From Cyclobacterium jeungdonense (GTDB taxonomy: Bacteria; Bacteroidota; Bacteroidia; Cytophagales; Cyclobacteriaceae), in the NCBI RefSeq assembly GCF_010994275.1, contig NZ_WMCD01000011.1, positions 62,001 to 126,000 of the forward strand: a DNA stretch of 64,000 nucleotides, written 5' to 3'. Shown one piece after another: positions 18,744-28,938 of the stretch. The notes under the pieces were generated by a model. That model saw nothing but the letters and a program-made list of their open reading frames with translations. It was not told where the DNA came from and did not search any database. Position 1 is the first letter of the stretch, and every line of letters begins with the position of its first letter. Position numbers and translations under genes: made by a program.

Positions 18744-19431
18744 TTTTGGGGATCAGGTTTAGCATATTTTGACCATTGTCTTTGTAAATGGTCTCGTTTA
18801 GCGTATAAAAATAAGCACCTTTTTTCGAAGTAGATTTATCCTTTTCATTTATCTTCTTCAGGATATTACTGGACAACAGTTTCCGGGTAAAATTTCGTTT
18901 GTCGATCTTGGTGTCAAAGAGTCCTTCGTATAAAGCCTGCAATTGCGGCAAGGTAAATTTTTCGGGAAGTAATTCAAACAAAATAGGGTGTAGCGATGCT
19001 TTGTAGCGAAGTCGATTAAGGGCCATTTGCACCATTTCCTCATGGTCAAAAATCAGTTGGGGTAATTCTTTCATTAAAAACCAGCGGGCATGGAAATCAT
19101 CGTTGATTTGTTTTTCGTATTTTTCAATATCGATCAGGGCCATGTAAACCACGCCGACCACCCTTTCTACCGGATCCCGGTTCGGGTGGCTAAACGTATG
19201 CATTTGGTCCAAATAAACGTTTTCCAACCCCGTTAGCTGTTTTAATATTCGGGTGGCAGCTTGATCAAGTGATTCTGTGGGCTGAAGGAAACCACCCATC
19301 AGGCTCCACTTTTCTTTTTCCGGAGCAAATCCCCGCTGAACCAGTAATAATTTGTAGTCTTGACCGTCAAACCCAAAAATAATGCAATCCACTGCTACCA
19401 ATACTCTGGTCTGACTGGAATATTTAATCAT
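18718..19431 (-). CDS. NrtR/AraR-type transcriptional regulator with inactive Nudix domain
   Basis: 237 residues. The N-terminal Nudix fold (1-145) is followed by a winged-helix domain (about 160-225, LPQLQALYEGLFDTKIDKRNFTRKLL). The Nudix box is ruined: the spacing with G47, E53, R61 and G68 is kept, but the catalytic glutamates are replaced (I62, Q65, L66), so it should bind a ligand without hydrolysing it. Known Bacteroidota proteins of this build are sugar- or nucleotide-sensing repressors. It is divergent from the SusC/SusD locus, so control of that locus is a reasonable inference. Two palindromes lie upstream. Confidence 0.85.
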   Translation of the reverse strand: MIKYSSQTRVLVAVDCIIFGFDGQDYKLLLVQRGFAPEKEKWSLMGGFLQPTESLDQAATRILKQLTGLENVYLDQMHTFSHPNRDPVERVVGVVYMALIDIEKYEKQINDDFHARWFLMKELPQLIFDHEEMVQMALNRLRYKASLHPILFELLPEKFTLPQLQALYEGLFDTKIDKRNFTRKLLSSNILKKINEKDKSTSKKGAYFYTLNETIYKDNGQNMLNLIPKNEMPAILE

Positions 19432-20208
19432 AATTCACCTTTCTATTAATCAATGTCTACCGTTAGTGACTTTTGCTTTAAGTAATATTTACTTTTGAAC
19501 CAGCAAATAGGCCATTTTGTAGGATTTCTACTGCCTAATTACCTACCCATAAATTATCTATTGGTAATACCCAGGCTTAAGTTTACTTAATTTTTTTCAA
19601 ATGTCACTCTTACAATTAAAAAAAAAATAGCCGGATTATGGAAATGCCGCCCATAAAATCAAACAATGGTTTTTACAGGGAGAAGCGTTCAGGTCTGTGA
19701 TAGGGTGACACCCTACGTGTTGTTCAACGACTCTTTTTAATAAGGCAGTTCCACGGTACAGATTGCCTTTGGAGAAGGAGTGTAAATACAAAAAGGCAGC
19801 AAAATGCTGGTTTTTAAACCATCTATATTTATAGGCAGAGGCAAAAATCAGCGATCCCTCTTCAACGGTTTCTTTTTTTAAACAAGATTCTTAGTTATAA
19901 AAAAAAATCTCGGATAATTTTTTTCTTGATAATAAAATCCATATAATTCGGTAGAATATAAAAGAAATCGCCCCAATAATAGCAGTATCGCTTACGATAA
20001 ATTATTAATATTGACATTTATCAAAATTTAATTCTATTCATATTCATTATAAACTATAAAAACAAACCGTTATTTTGTTTTTCATGTATTAAATAAACCG
20101 TTCATCAACAAAACGAATTGCCTATGAAAAACGAATTCGTGACAAACGAACACAAATCTATTAGGAACTAGCATTCCTGAAAAATCTAACAATTAACAAC
20201 AATCCATT
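19432..20208. promoter_or_regulatory. Long divergent regulatory region of the Sus-like locus
   Basis: 777 AT-rich bases between the Nudix regulator and susC. Two near-perfect palindromes with an AAGT...ACTT frame occur: AAGTAA-TAT-TTACTT at 19480-19494, 49 bp before the regulator start, and TTAAGT-TT-ACTTAA at 19577-19590. They are candidate operators for the divergent regulator. ACGAATTCGT at 20131-20140 is a third short palindrome in the susC leader. The leader also has a 15-codon open frame (20124-20171) that I do not call as a gene. Confidence 0.45.
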
Positions 20209-23200
20209 ATGAAAAAACCTTTACTTTATTGTCGCCTGATGAAATCGATGTCATGCCTGGCGGCAATCCTGTTTTACCTGATTTCCGGCAGCTTTGTGGT
20301 GCAGGGACAGCAATTGGACAGGAATCTCGAAAATATGGCAGTGAATGTGCCAGACAGAGCCTCCATCAGAAGCGTGGAGAAAACCCAAAAAGAATTTGAT
20401 ATTACCGTATCTGGTACGGTAACCGATGAAAATGGACAGCCCATTCCCGGAGCCACCGTATCGGTGCCAGGAACCACTACTGGTACCGCCACGGATCTGG
20501 ACGGAAAATATACCATTACCGTTCCTGACGGTTCCACCCTGGTGTTTTCTTTTATTGGCTTTGATAGCCAGACGGTAGAAGTAGGAAACCGGCAAACCAT
20601 TAATATCACCTTGGTAGAAAGTTTGCAAGCCTTGGATGAGGTGGTAGTTGTAGGCTATGGTACACAGGAGAAGGTAAACCTGACAGGTGCTGTAGGTGTT
20701 GCTGACGGGGAGCGGCTCCAGAACCGACCGATCGCCAATGTAGCAGAAGGTTTGCAGGGAGTAATTCCTAACCTGAACATTACTCCACGAAACGGAGATC
20801 CGGCCCAAAGTCCGTCTTTTAATATCCGGGGATTTCAGTCCATCAATGGAGGATCTCCTTTGATTTTGGTGGATAATGTTCCCATGGATTTAAACAGGAT
20901 CAATCCCAATGATATTGAGAGTGTATCCGTATTGAAGGATGCGGCCGCAGCTGCCGTATATGGAGCGAGGGCTGCTTTTGGAGTAGTATTGGTGACTACC
21001 AAAAGCGGAAAAGCCGGTAAAACAAGGGTATCCTTAAACAGCCAGTTTTCTCTGGCAAAACCCATCTTCAATATGGATCCAGTTACGGATCCATACGACT
21101 TTGTGCAAGCCAGAAATCTGGCTAATATACGAACCAACGGGGTGCCGAGTTACGATGATGACATGGTGGAAGGTACCCGAAGGTGGTCCGAAAACCCCAT
21201 CCCTGAAAACGAATGGGGTGTAGTCGACGGAAACCTGCGCTTCTACGGATTCAACAATTATCAGAATGATATCATGACTGATTTTGCACCCACGCAGCAG
21301 CATGATTTATCCATTTCCGGTGGATCCGAAAATTCCAATTATTTCGTTTCCTTTGGTCACTTGAATAAAGATGGTTACCTGAACTCTGATCGCAACGAAA
21401 ATTTCAAACGATACAACATTCTGATGAAAGGGGAATTCAAGGTAACAGATTGGATGACCTTAGATGAGAAAATTGTGGTCAATTCCCAACAGAGTGATAA
21501 GCCTTATTTCTATAACTGGGATGTGAATATCAACTCTCTGGCCAGGGTGAATCCGATTATGCCCATTCAGTTTCCAGACCTTCCTTTTTATATCGAACCG
21601 GGTGACCGGGAGCAGTACGAACAATACATAGGCATGTATTTTGGTGGCACCAATTTTTGGCCCTACCTGGAAGATGGAGGAAGATCTACCTGGACCAATA
21701 ATGATATCTGGTTGACGCAGGGAGTTACGCTTACGCCTGTAGAAGGCCTTACCATCAAGTCCAATTTCTCGTATAATTTCTTTCACAGAAGTGAGCAGAA
21801 TGTGGCAAGTAAAATAGAAATTGTTGATAACAACCTGCTGGCAGATAACCTGGTCAGTAATGGTTTCAGTGGTAACGATTTTATTGATGAACAGAGTAAT
21901 TATAACCAGTATTATGTTTTCAATGCCTATGCAGATTATCAGTTTCCCCTTCCGGAAAGACACAGCCTGAACACCATGGTTGGTTTTAATCAGGAGTGGG
22001 GACAAAACAAATATATCCGGGCACAGGCCAACACCTTGCTAACCCCTTTGATTACGGATTTGAATGCCACCATTGGTTTGCAACAGACTTATGGAAGCAG
22101 CAGCCATGTTTCGTTAAGGGGTGCTTTCTACCGGGTAAATTATATCTTTGACGAACGATTTCTTGTGGAAGCTAATGGCCGGTATGATGGTACTTCCCGA
22201 TTTCCTCAAGAAAGCCGATTCGGCTTCTTCCCCTCTTTTTCTGCAGGTTGGAGAATTTCCAATGAAAACTGGATGGCAGGAACCAGCAGTTGGATGGACG
22301 AATTAAAGTTAAGAGCATCTTATGGAACTTTAGGTAACCAATTATTAGGTAATAATTATTACCCCTATATTCCTACCCTGGGTACGGGTCAATCCCCTTA
22401 TATGATGAGTGCCGGGCAGCGTACACCCTATGTGTCTCCTGCTGGATTGGTAAGTCCGACCCTGACCTGGGAAACGGTAGTTTCACAGAACATTGGACTT
22501 GATTTTACTTTATTTGGAGGTAAAATTGATGCATCCTTTGATGTCTTTTCAAGGGAAACCAAAGACATGCTGATGAGACAGCAATATCCCTCCATATTGG
22601 GAACTGGTGCGCCGCAATCCAATGCGGCTGACCTGAAAACCACAGGATGGGAATTGGCATTAACCTGGAGAGACCAGGTTAGGGATGACTTGAATTATGA
22701 TGTTACGCTGGCATTGTCAGACTGGACGGCAGAAATCACCAAATTCATTAACCCTGAGGGAGTGATTAACCAATATTATGTAGGTCAACAATTGGGCGAA
22801 ATTTGGGGATATGAGACCGTTGGTATATTCCAAACGCAGGAAGCGGTGGATAACCATGCCGATCAATCCCGACTGGGAGCCAACTGGAGACCGGGAGACA
22901 TCCAATACGCTGACCTGAACGGTGATGGCGTGATTTCACCTGGTAATAACACGCTTTCCGAACCTGGAGACAGAAGGGTCATTGGTAATGAAACTCCACG
23001 ATATAGTTTCGGAATCAATAATAACCTGCAATGGAGGAATTTCAATTTGAATTTGTTCTTTCAGGGCGTAGGAAAAAGAGATCACTTCCCCACTTCCGGT
23101 AACTGGACTTGGTTTTTCCCATTCAATGCCGGACATGTAGAGAAGTATTTTATTACCGACTCCTGGACTGAAGACAATAGGGATGCCTATTTTCCACATC

Positions 23201-23481
23201 CCCATATCTCTACCAATGATAAAAAGAATATCCAGACTCAAACAAGGTTTTTGCAGAATGCCGCTTATATCCGTTTGAAAAATGTCAACCTGAGCTATAA
23301 TTTACCTGCCAGCTGGATGTCTACAATCGGCTTTCAAAATGCGAACATCTATTTTGCAGGCATGAACCTTTGGGAATATTCTCCTATACGTAAGCCATTG
23401 GATCCTGAGTCCATTTATTCAGGAGCAATCGAGTATCCAATGCAACGTGTGTATACACTCGGTGCGAGAATAACCTTCTAA
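20209..23481 (+). CDS. susC-like: SusC/RagA-type TonB-dependent outer-membrane transporter
   Basis: 1090 residues. A long signal region is followed by a carboxypeptidase-regulatory-like domain (about 67-145, VSGTVTDENGQPIPGATVSV), the SusC signature LDEVVVVGYGTQEKVNLTGAV, a plug domain (FNIRGFQSINGGSPLILVDN) and a 22-strand barrel ending TLGARITF. There is no extra secretin/TonB N-terminal domain, so it is not of the anti-sigma-signalling type. It should import an oligosaccharide bound by the SusD lipoprotein encoded 19 bp downstream. Confidence 0.95.
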   Translation: MKKPLLYCRLMKSMSCLAAILFYLISGSFVVQGQQLDRNLENMAVNVPDRASIRSVEKTQKEFDITVSGTVTDENGQPIPGATVSVPGTTTGTATDLDGKYTITVPDGSTLVFSFIGFDSQTVEVGNRQTINITLVESLQALDEVVVVGYGTQEKVNLTGAVGVADGERLQNRPIANVAEGLQGVIPNLNITPRNGDPAQSPSFNIRGFQSINGGSPLILVDNVPMDLNRINPNDIESVSVLKDAAAAAVYGARAAFGVVLVTTKSGKAGKTRVSLNSQFSLAKPIFNMDPVTDPYDFVQARNLANIRTNGVPSYDDDMVEGTRRWSENPIPENEWGVVDGNLRFYGFNNYQNDIMTDFAPTQQHDLSISGGSENSNYFVSFGHLNKDGYLNSDRNENFKRYNILMKGEFKVTDWMTLDEKIVVNSQQSDKPYFYNWDVNINSLARVNPIMPIQFPDLPFYIEPGDREQYEQYIGMYFGGTNFWPYLEDGGRSTWTNNDIWLTQGVTLTPVEGLTIKSNFSYNFFHRSEQNVASKIEIVDNNLLADNLVSNGFSGNDFIDEQSNYNQYYVFNAYADYQFPLPERHSLNTMVGFNQEWGQNKYIRAQANTLLTPLITDLNATIGLQQTYGSSSHVSLRGAFYRVNYIFDERFLVEANGRYDGTSRFPQESRFGFFPSFSAGWRISNENWMAGTSSWMDELKLRASYGTLGNQLLGNNYYPYIPTLGTGQSPYMMSAGQRTPYVSPAGLVSPTLTWETVVSQNIGLDFTLFGGKIDASFDVFSRETKDMLMRQQYPSILGTGAPQSNAADLKTTGWELALTWRDQVRDDLNYDVTLALSDWTAEITKFINPEGVINQYYVGQQLGEIWGYETVGIFQTQEAVDNHADQSRLGANWRPGDIQYADLNGDGVISPGNNTLSEPGDRRVIGNETPRYSFGINNNLQWRNFNLNLFFQGVGKRDHFPTSGNWTWFFPFNAGHVEKYFITDSWTEDNRDAYFPHPHISTNDKKNIQTQTRFLQNAAYIRLKNVNLSYNLPASWMSTIGFQNANIYFAGMNLWEYSPIRKPLDPESIYSGAIEYPMQRVYTLGARITF

Positions 23482-23500
23482 TAAAAAAACCGAAAATACT

Positions 23501-25276
23501 ATGAAAAGCAATAAATTTATAGGAAGCATAGGGTGCCTTTTGGTACTGATGCTGTCAGCATGTAACGATGAATTCCTGGAAAGGTATCCTTTAGATGAAG
23601 TGAGCAACGAGACGTTCTGGAATACAGAAAATGACCTGGCCACGTATAACAATACCTTTTACCATATGTCATTGAATGACAATACCATTCCTATTATGAT
23701 GGCTCATGATGGTGGATTTGATAGCCACCGCTATAGTTATTACTTTCAGGATGAATTTACGGATAATTTGGCTCCGAGGCATGAGCGGCACCTGTTTTTC
23801 CAACAAGTACGAGCGGGAAAACAAATTGTCCCTAACGACGCGCAATGGTTTGGTTATACTGGCTGGAATTTTGTAAGGGCGCTTAATATAGGTCTTGAAA
23901 ATTACGGGAAAGCAGCTATATCTGAGGAAGTTAGAAATAAATACATTGGTGAAGCACGCCTTTTCCGAGGTTGGTTCTATGCGGAAAAAGTACAAAAATT
24001 TGGCGATGTGCCCTGGGTGGAACAAGAGCTTAATATTGATGATGAGCAATTGTTTGCGGCCAGAACACCGAGAGAAGAGGCGATGGACAATGTGTTGGCT
24101 GATTTGGAATTTGCCACCACTCACCTTCCTAATGATTGGGGAGATGGCAACGAACCTGGTCGATTGAACCGTTGGGCCGCTTTGGCGATTATGTCAAGGG
24201 TTTGCCTGTTTGAAGGTACCTGGAGAAAATACCATGGAGGTTCCAATCCCGAAATGTGGTTACGTGCGGCTGCCGATGCGGCGAAAGAAGTCATGGATAA
24301 CGGCCCGTATGCCATTTATAATACTGGAGATCCGGAAAATGACTACAATGCCTTTCATCGAGTGTTGGATTTAAGTGGTAACCCTGAGGTGATGGTATGG
24401 AGAAGGTACCAGTTGGGAATCTATACCAACCACGTTCAAAGTTACTTTAGTTATACCGGTGGTGCCACCAAAAGTCTGGTAGAAGATTACCTTACAACAG
24501 ATGGATTACCGATTTCATTATCCCCCCTTTATCAGGGGGATGAGACTATTGAAGATGTCTTTGTGAATCGGGATCCACGCTTACGACAAACGATCCTTCA
24601 TCCGGATGATACGGAAAAATATAAGTATCATGTGAATGATGGAAGGGAATACCCTCGAATTGTAGGCATGCCTGGAGGCTATACCACTACCACCGGATAC
24701 CATATCGTCAAACATTACAATGCGGATGATATGATCGGAAAAGCTTACAATACAGCTGAAACACCAGGTATAATTCTTCGTTATGCTGAAGTTTTGCTGA
24801 ATTATGCAGAGGCCAAAGCCGAATTGGGTGAAATTACGCAAGCCGACCTGGATATGAGTATCAACCTACTTAGAGACCGGGTGGATATGCCTCACTTGGA
24901 GTTAAATCCTCCCATGGATCCCAGATATGCCGATGATGGCATCTCTCCATTACTTGTGGAGATCAGAAGGGAAAGAAGGGTTGAACTGTTTTTGGAAGGA
25001 TTCCGATACAATGACCTGAAGCGTTGGAAGCAAGGTAAGAAATTGGAAAGTCCTGATTTGGGTATCCGATGGACCCCTGAAGCTGAGGCAAGGTATGCCG
25101 GTGCTGCCATACAGACAAGTGTCGATCCTGACAACGGAAATACGTATATCGATGTTTACAAGGGCACCGATTGGGAAAATCCAGTATTTGATGAAGGCAA
25201 GCATTATTTATGGCCCCTTCCACTGGATGATTTGGCTCAAAACCCACAATTGGAACAAAATCCAGGCTATAACTAA
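23501..25276 (+). CDS. susD-like: SusD/RagB-type nutrient-binding lipoprotein
   Basis: 591 residues. The lipobox LMLSAC places Cys at the mature N-terminus. Next come the SusD landmarks: FLERYPLDEVSNETFWNTENDL, TPR-like helices with YIGEARLFRGWFYAEKVQKFGDVPWVE, and the C-terminal RRERRVELFLEGFRYNDLKRWKQGK. It caps the SusC barrel at the cell surface and presents glycan. It lies 19 bp after susC and is followed by a strong terminator, so susC-susD is one transcript. The lyase gene downstream has its own leader. Confidence 0.95.
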   Translation: MKSNKFIGSIGCLLVLMLSACNDEFLERYPLDEVSNETFWNTENDLATYNNTFYHMSLNDNTIPIMMAHDGGFDSHRYSYYFQDEFTDNLAPRHERHLFFQQVRAGKQIVPNDAQWFGYTGWNFVRALNIGLENYGKAAISEEVRNKYIGEARLFRGWFYAEKVQKFGDVPWVEQELNIDDEQLFAARTPREEAMDNVLADLEFATTHLPNDWGDGNEPGRLNRWAALAIMSRVCLFEGTWRKYHGGSNPEMWLRAAADAAKEVMDNGPYAIYNTGDPENDYNAFHRVLDLSGNPEVMVWRRYQLGIYTNHVQSYFSYTGGATKSLVEDYLTTDGLPISLSPLYQGDETIEDVFVNRDPRLRQTILHPDDTEKYKYHVNDGREYPRIVGMPGGYTTTTGYHIVKHYNADDMIGKAYNTAETPGIILRYAEVLLNYAEAKAELGEITQADLDMSINLLRDRVDMPHLELNPPMDPRYADDGISPLLVEIRRERRVELFLEGFRYNDLKRWKQGKKLESPDLGIRWTPEAEARYAGAAIQTSVDPDNGNTYIDVYKGTDWENPVFDEGKHYLWPLPLDDLAQNPQLEQNPGYN

Positions 25277-25325
25277 TTGGGTTTTTATTAAGGCGTCAGT
25301 AACACTCTGACTACTAAATTAAATG

Positions 25326-25379
25326 AAACCTGCCAACAATTATCCCGGAGCTTGTGTCCGGATAATTGTTGGCAGGTTT
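25326..25379 (+). terminator. Strong intrinsic terminator after susD
   Basis: A 20-bp perfect stem (arms 25326-25345 and 25360-25379, core CTGCCAACAATTATCC) extended by CGGA/TCCG inside, with a T-run starting in the 3' arm (GGTTTTTTTC). Because of it, the lyase gene at 25552 is either under its own promoter or expressed by read-through. Confidence 0.85.
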
Positions 25380-25551
25380 TTTTCTTTATATTACACAAAT
25401 GGGCTGGTAGAGATAGCATAAAAATGTAAATTACCTTTCATCAGCACCAAAATAAACGGCTAAGTTTGTTTTTTGCTACCCAAAATCACCATTTTGCCTG
25501 GACCTTTCCTACCTTAATGAAACCCATGTTGAATGATTGTAAAACCATAAA

Positions 25552-27447
25552 ATGGCTATGAAAAACCCAAAATTACTTTTATTACTTGTTTTGTTTGCAG
25601 GGCTTCTGACAGGACCGGTTCCTGCTGTAGAAGCAGCCAATGGATCCATTGTCCGTTTGGAACAAGATCCCCCCAAACTGGAAAACCCCATCACAGTGAG
25701 CTACATTAAGCGCAACCTGCGAAAATCCAGCCCTAAACTGGCACTCACACCAGCCTGGGAACGAAACCTGAAACGAGAGATCAAACAGGATCCGATGGTG
25801 GCCAATTACTACGAAGCAGTTAAAGCCAATGCCGAATCCGTTTTGGGTGAACCGGTACTTACCCGCAACATGGTGGGGAGAAGGCTGCTGGGGACCTCAC
25901 GGGACATGCTGCACCGAATGAACGTATTGGGGATCACCTACCGAATCGACGGCGATCAAAAGTACCTGGACAAAATGAACGAAGAACTGCTGGCCGTTTC
26001 CAACTTTTCTGACTGGAATCCCTCTCATTTTCTGGATGTTGCAGAAATGGCTACCGCCGTAGCACTTGCGATCGATTGGGTAGGAAAGGACCTGCCCAAC
26101 GAGACCGTGGATTTGGCAAAAAAGGCATTGATAGAAAAAGGCATTCAGCCCAGTTGGGAAGGAAATCATGGCTGGATAAATGGAACAAACAACTGGAACC
26201 AGGTTTGTAACGGAGGCATGATCGCTGCTTCCATAATGATTGCTGACCAGGATCCGGAGTTGGCTGCCAAGACCATTTCGCGGTCACTGGACGGCATGCC
26301 CCATGCGCTGGCGGAATATGGCCCGGATGGGGTTTACCCGGAAGGCTCCACCTACTGGGGTTATGGTACTGCCTTTTCGGTTTTAACTTCCGCCATGTTG
26401 GAATCGGCGTTTGGAACCGATTTTGGAATCGCCGAATACCCGGCTTTTAAAGCCAGTGCCGATTTTAGAAAATTAAGCATTGCACCCTCTGGCTGGTACT
26501 ACAATTATGCTGATTGCGGAGACCGACATAGTGAAGCCGGAGATATTATTCTTGCCTGGTTTGGTACCGAGACCGGAAACCCGCTTTACATTGAAAAACA
26601 AAAATTCCTGCAGCCAGCAGCGGAGATGGGTAAGTTGCACCGCATAGCCGGTGCCGGGCTGGTCTGGCTGGCACAGTTTGAAGCAACGTCGGAGGAAGGT
26701 CTTCCTACTGCCTGGAAAGGCGACGGCTCCAATCCGATAGCCATTTTCCGGGACGATTCAGACTCTCCCAACGCCTATTATTTTGGAGGTAAAGGAGGCA
26801 AGGCCACCATCAGCCATGGCAATATGGACGCAGGCTCTTTTATTTGGGAAATAAACGGGGTCCGATGGGTAATTGATCCAGGAAACCAACCCTACAACGA
26901 ACTGGAAACCACGGGCTTTGACCTTTGGGGAAGGTGCCAGGATTGCGAGCGCTGGACCCTGCTGACCAAGAATAATTACGGACACAGTACCCTTACTGTT
27001 AATGGCGAACTTCATGTAAACGAGGGGTTTGCCAGTCTGGAAAATTTCTCCGAGGGACCTCAGCCGGAGGCCTTGTTTGATTTGACACCGGTTTTTGGAG
27101 GTGATTTAGACAAGGCTCACCGGAAATTTGTGCGACCTGATGATCGTTCCTTGCTGATAGAGGATCAGCTGGTCATCAATGAAAACACCGAAATGATTAC
27201 CTGGCAACTGATGACGCAGGCGGAGGTTGAAATCGTTCCTGGCGGAGCAATCCTGACGCAGGACGGAAAACAGGTGAAATTGGAAAACCTATCCCATCCA
27301 GATCTAATGGTTTCGGTCGTTTCTCTTGATCCCGCGCCGCTGGCATTGGACAGGCAAATTGATGGATTAAAGCGTATTGAAATCCGAATTCCTGCCTGGG
27401 TGCTGGAAAAAGAAACCACCTTGAAAGTGAAGTTAGAGGCTTTGTAA
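25552..27447 (+). CDS. Heparinase II/III family polysaccharide lyase
   Basis: 631 residues (a second ATG at 25558 is an equally good start). The signal peptide ends near VPAVEAA. The N-terminal (alpha/alpha) toroid carries the family segment GNHGWINGTNNWNQVCNGGM and DGVYPEGSTYWGYG. The C-terminal beta-sandwich has GGKATISHGNMDAGSFIWE and RWVIDPG. These lyases cleave uronic-acid-containing glycans such as heparan sulfate or alginate by beta-elimination. The substrate is not set by sequence alone. Its position after susC-susD makes it the degradative enzyme of the locus. Confidence 0.88.
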   Translation: MAMKNPKLLLLLVLFAGLLTGPVPAVEAANGSIVRLEQDPPKLENPITVSYIKRNLRKSSPKLALTPAWERNLKREIKQDPMVANYYEAVKANAESVLGEPVLTRNMVGRRLLGTSRDMLHRMNVLGITYRIDGDQKYLDKMNEELLAVSNFSDWNPSHFLDVAEMATAVALAIDWVGKDLPNETVDLAKKALIEKGIQPSWEGNHGWINGTNNWNQVCNGGMIAASIMIADQDPELAAKTISRSLDGMPHALAEYGPDGVYPEGSTYWGYGTAFSVLTSAMLESAFGTDFGIAEYPAFKASADFRKLSIAPSGWYYNYADCGDRHSEAGDIILAWFGTETGNPLYIEKQKFLQPAAEMGKLHRIAGAGLVWLAQFEATSEEGLPTAWKGDGSNPIAIFRDDSDSPNAYYFGGKGGKATISHGNMDAGSFIWEINGVRWVIDPGNQPYNELETTGFDLWGRCQDCERWTLLTKNNYGHSTLTVNGELHVNEGFASLENFSEGPQPEALFDLTPVFGGDLDKAHRKFVRPDDRSLLIEDQLVINENTEMITWQLMTQAEVEIVPGGAILTQDGKQVKLENLSHPDLMVSVVSLDPAPLALDRQIDGLKRIEIRIPAWVLEKETTLKVKLEAL

Positions 27448-27548
27448 GGAATGGGAGGCTGAGTCGATTTGATACTTAGACACCGAGAATAAAAAAAATA
27501 GGGAACCATATAAGTGGTATAAGGGAATATTAGAGCGTACGATACATG

Positions 27549-28910
27549 CTGTTCGACATTTGCCATGTCGAATCCCAGATAAGCAGGGTTTGTAATCCTG
27601 GTTACGTATTCGTCTGGGGATTACAAATCCCCCGATCTGCCCCACGGAATTACAAATTCCGCGGAGCGGTGCTGTTCGGCATTTTCCATGTCGAACCCCA
27701 GATACTCAGGATTTGTAATCCTGGTTACGTATCCATCCGGGGATTACAAATCCCCCGATCTGCCCCACGGAATTACAAATTCCGCGCAGCCGAGTTGTTC
27801 GACATTTGTAATGTCGAACAACAGATACTCAGGATTTGTAATCCTGGTTACGTATTCGTCTGGGGATTACAAATCCCCCGATCTGCCCCACGGAATTACA
27901 AATTCCGCGGAGCCGCGTTGTTCGGCATTTGTCATGTCGAACCCCAGATACTCAGGATTTGTAATCCTGGTTACGTATCCATCCGGGGATTACAAATCCC
28001 CCGATCTGCCCCACGGAATTACAAATTCCGCGGAGCGGTGCTGTTCGGCATTTGCCATGTCGAACCCCAGATACTCAGGATTTGCAATCCTGGTTACGTA
28101 TCCATCCGGGGATTACAAATCCACCATATCTGTCCCACGGAATTACAAATTCCGCGGAGCGGTGCTGTTCGACATTTGTAATGTCGAACAACAGATACTC
28201 AGGATTTGCAATCCTGGTTACGTATCCGTCTGGGGATTACAAATCCCCCGATCTGTACCAGGGAATTACAAATTTCGCGGAGCGGTGCTGTTAGGCATTT
28301 TCCATGTCGAACCCCAGATACTCAGGATTTGTAATCCTGGTTACGTATCTATCCGGGGATTACAAATTCCCCGATCTGTACCAGGGAATTACAAATTTCG
28401 CGGAGCGGTGCTGTTCGGCATTTGCCATGTCGAACCCAGGATACTCAGGATTTGCAATCCTGGTTACGTATTCGCCCGGGGATTACAAATCCCCCGATCT
28501 GTCCCACGGAATTACAAATTCCGCGGAGCCGAGCTGTTCGACATTTGTAATGTCGAACAACAGATACTCAGGATTTGCAATCCTGGTTACGTATCCATCC
28601 GGGGATTACAAATCCCCGGATCTGTCCCACGGAATTACAAATTCCGCGCAGCCGAGTTGTTCGGCATTTGCCATGTCGAACCCCAGATACGCAGGATTTG
28701 CAATCCTGGTTACGTATCCGCCTGGGGATTACAAATCCCCCGATCTGCCCCACGGAATTACAAATTCCGCGGAGCTGAGCTGTTCGACATTTGCAATGTC
28801 GAACCACAGATAACCAGGATTTGCAATCCTGATTACGGCCACGTCCGGGGATTACAAATCCCCCGATCTGCCCCACGGAATTACAAATTCCGCGGAGCGG
28901 TGCTGTTCGG
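27549..28910. repeat. Tandem array of eleven 123-bp palindrome-rich units
   Basis: Eleven copies lie at a 123-bp period (one step of 124). Landmark CAGG of the second palindrome is at 27584 (as CAGGG), 27707, 27830, 27953, 28076, 28200, 28323, 28446, 28569, 28692 and 28815. Each unit has four dyads in fixed order: one flanking TTCGACATT...AATGTCGAA, then CAGGATT-TGT-AATCCTG, GGGGATT-ACA-AATCCCC and CGGAATT-ACA-AATTCCG. Most share an ATT-NNN-AAT centre. The period is a multiple of three, so long open frames arise on both strands by default. The array fills the gap between convergent genes. Bases 27448-27548 before it hold nothing recognised. Confidence 0.95.
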
Positions 28911-28938
28911 GCCATGCGGGATGGACCTTTCTTTTTGT

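Noticed and set aside
20124-20171. 15-codon leader peptide before susC
   Set aside because: No run of a regulatory amino acid and no attenuator hairpin pair is visible; probably a chance frame.
27549-28910. CRISPR array
   Set aside because: The whole 123-bp unit is repeated, without unique spacers, and there are no cas genes nearby.
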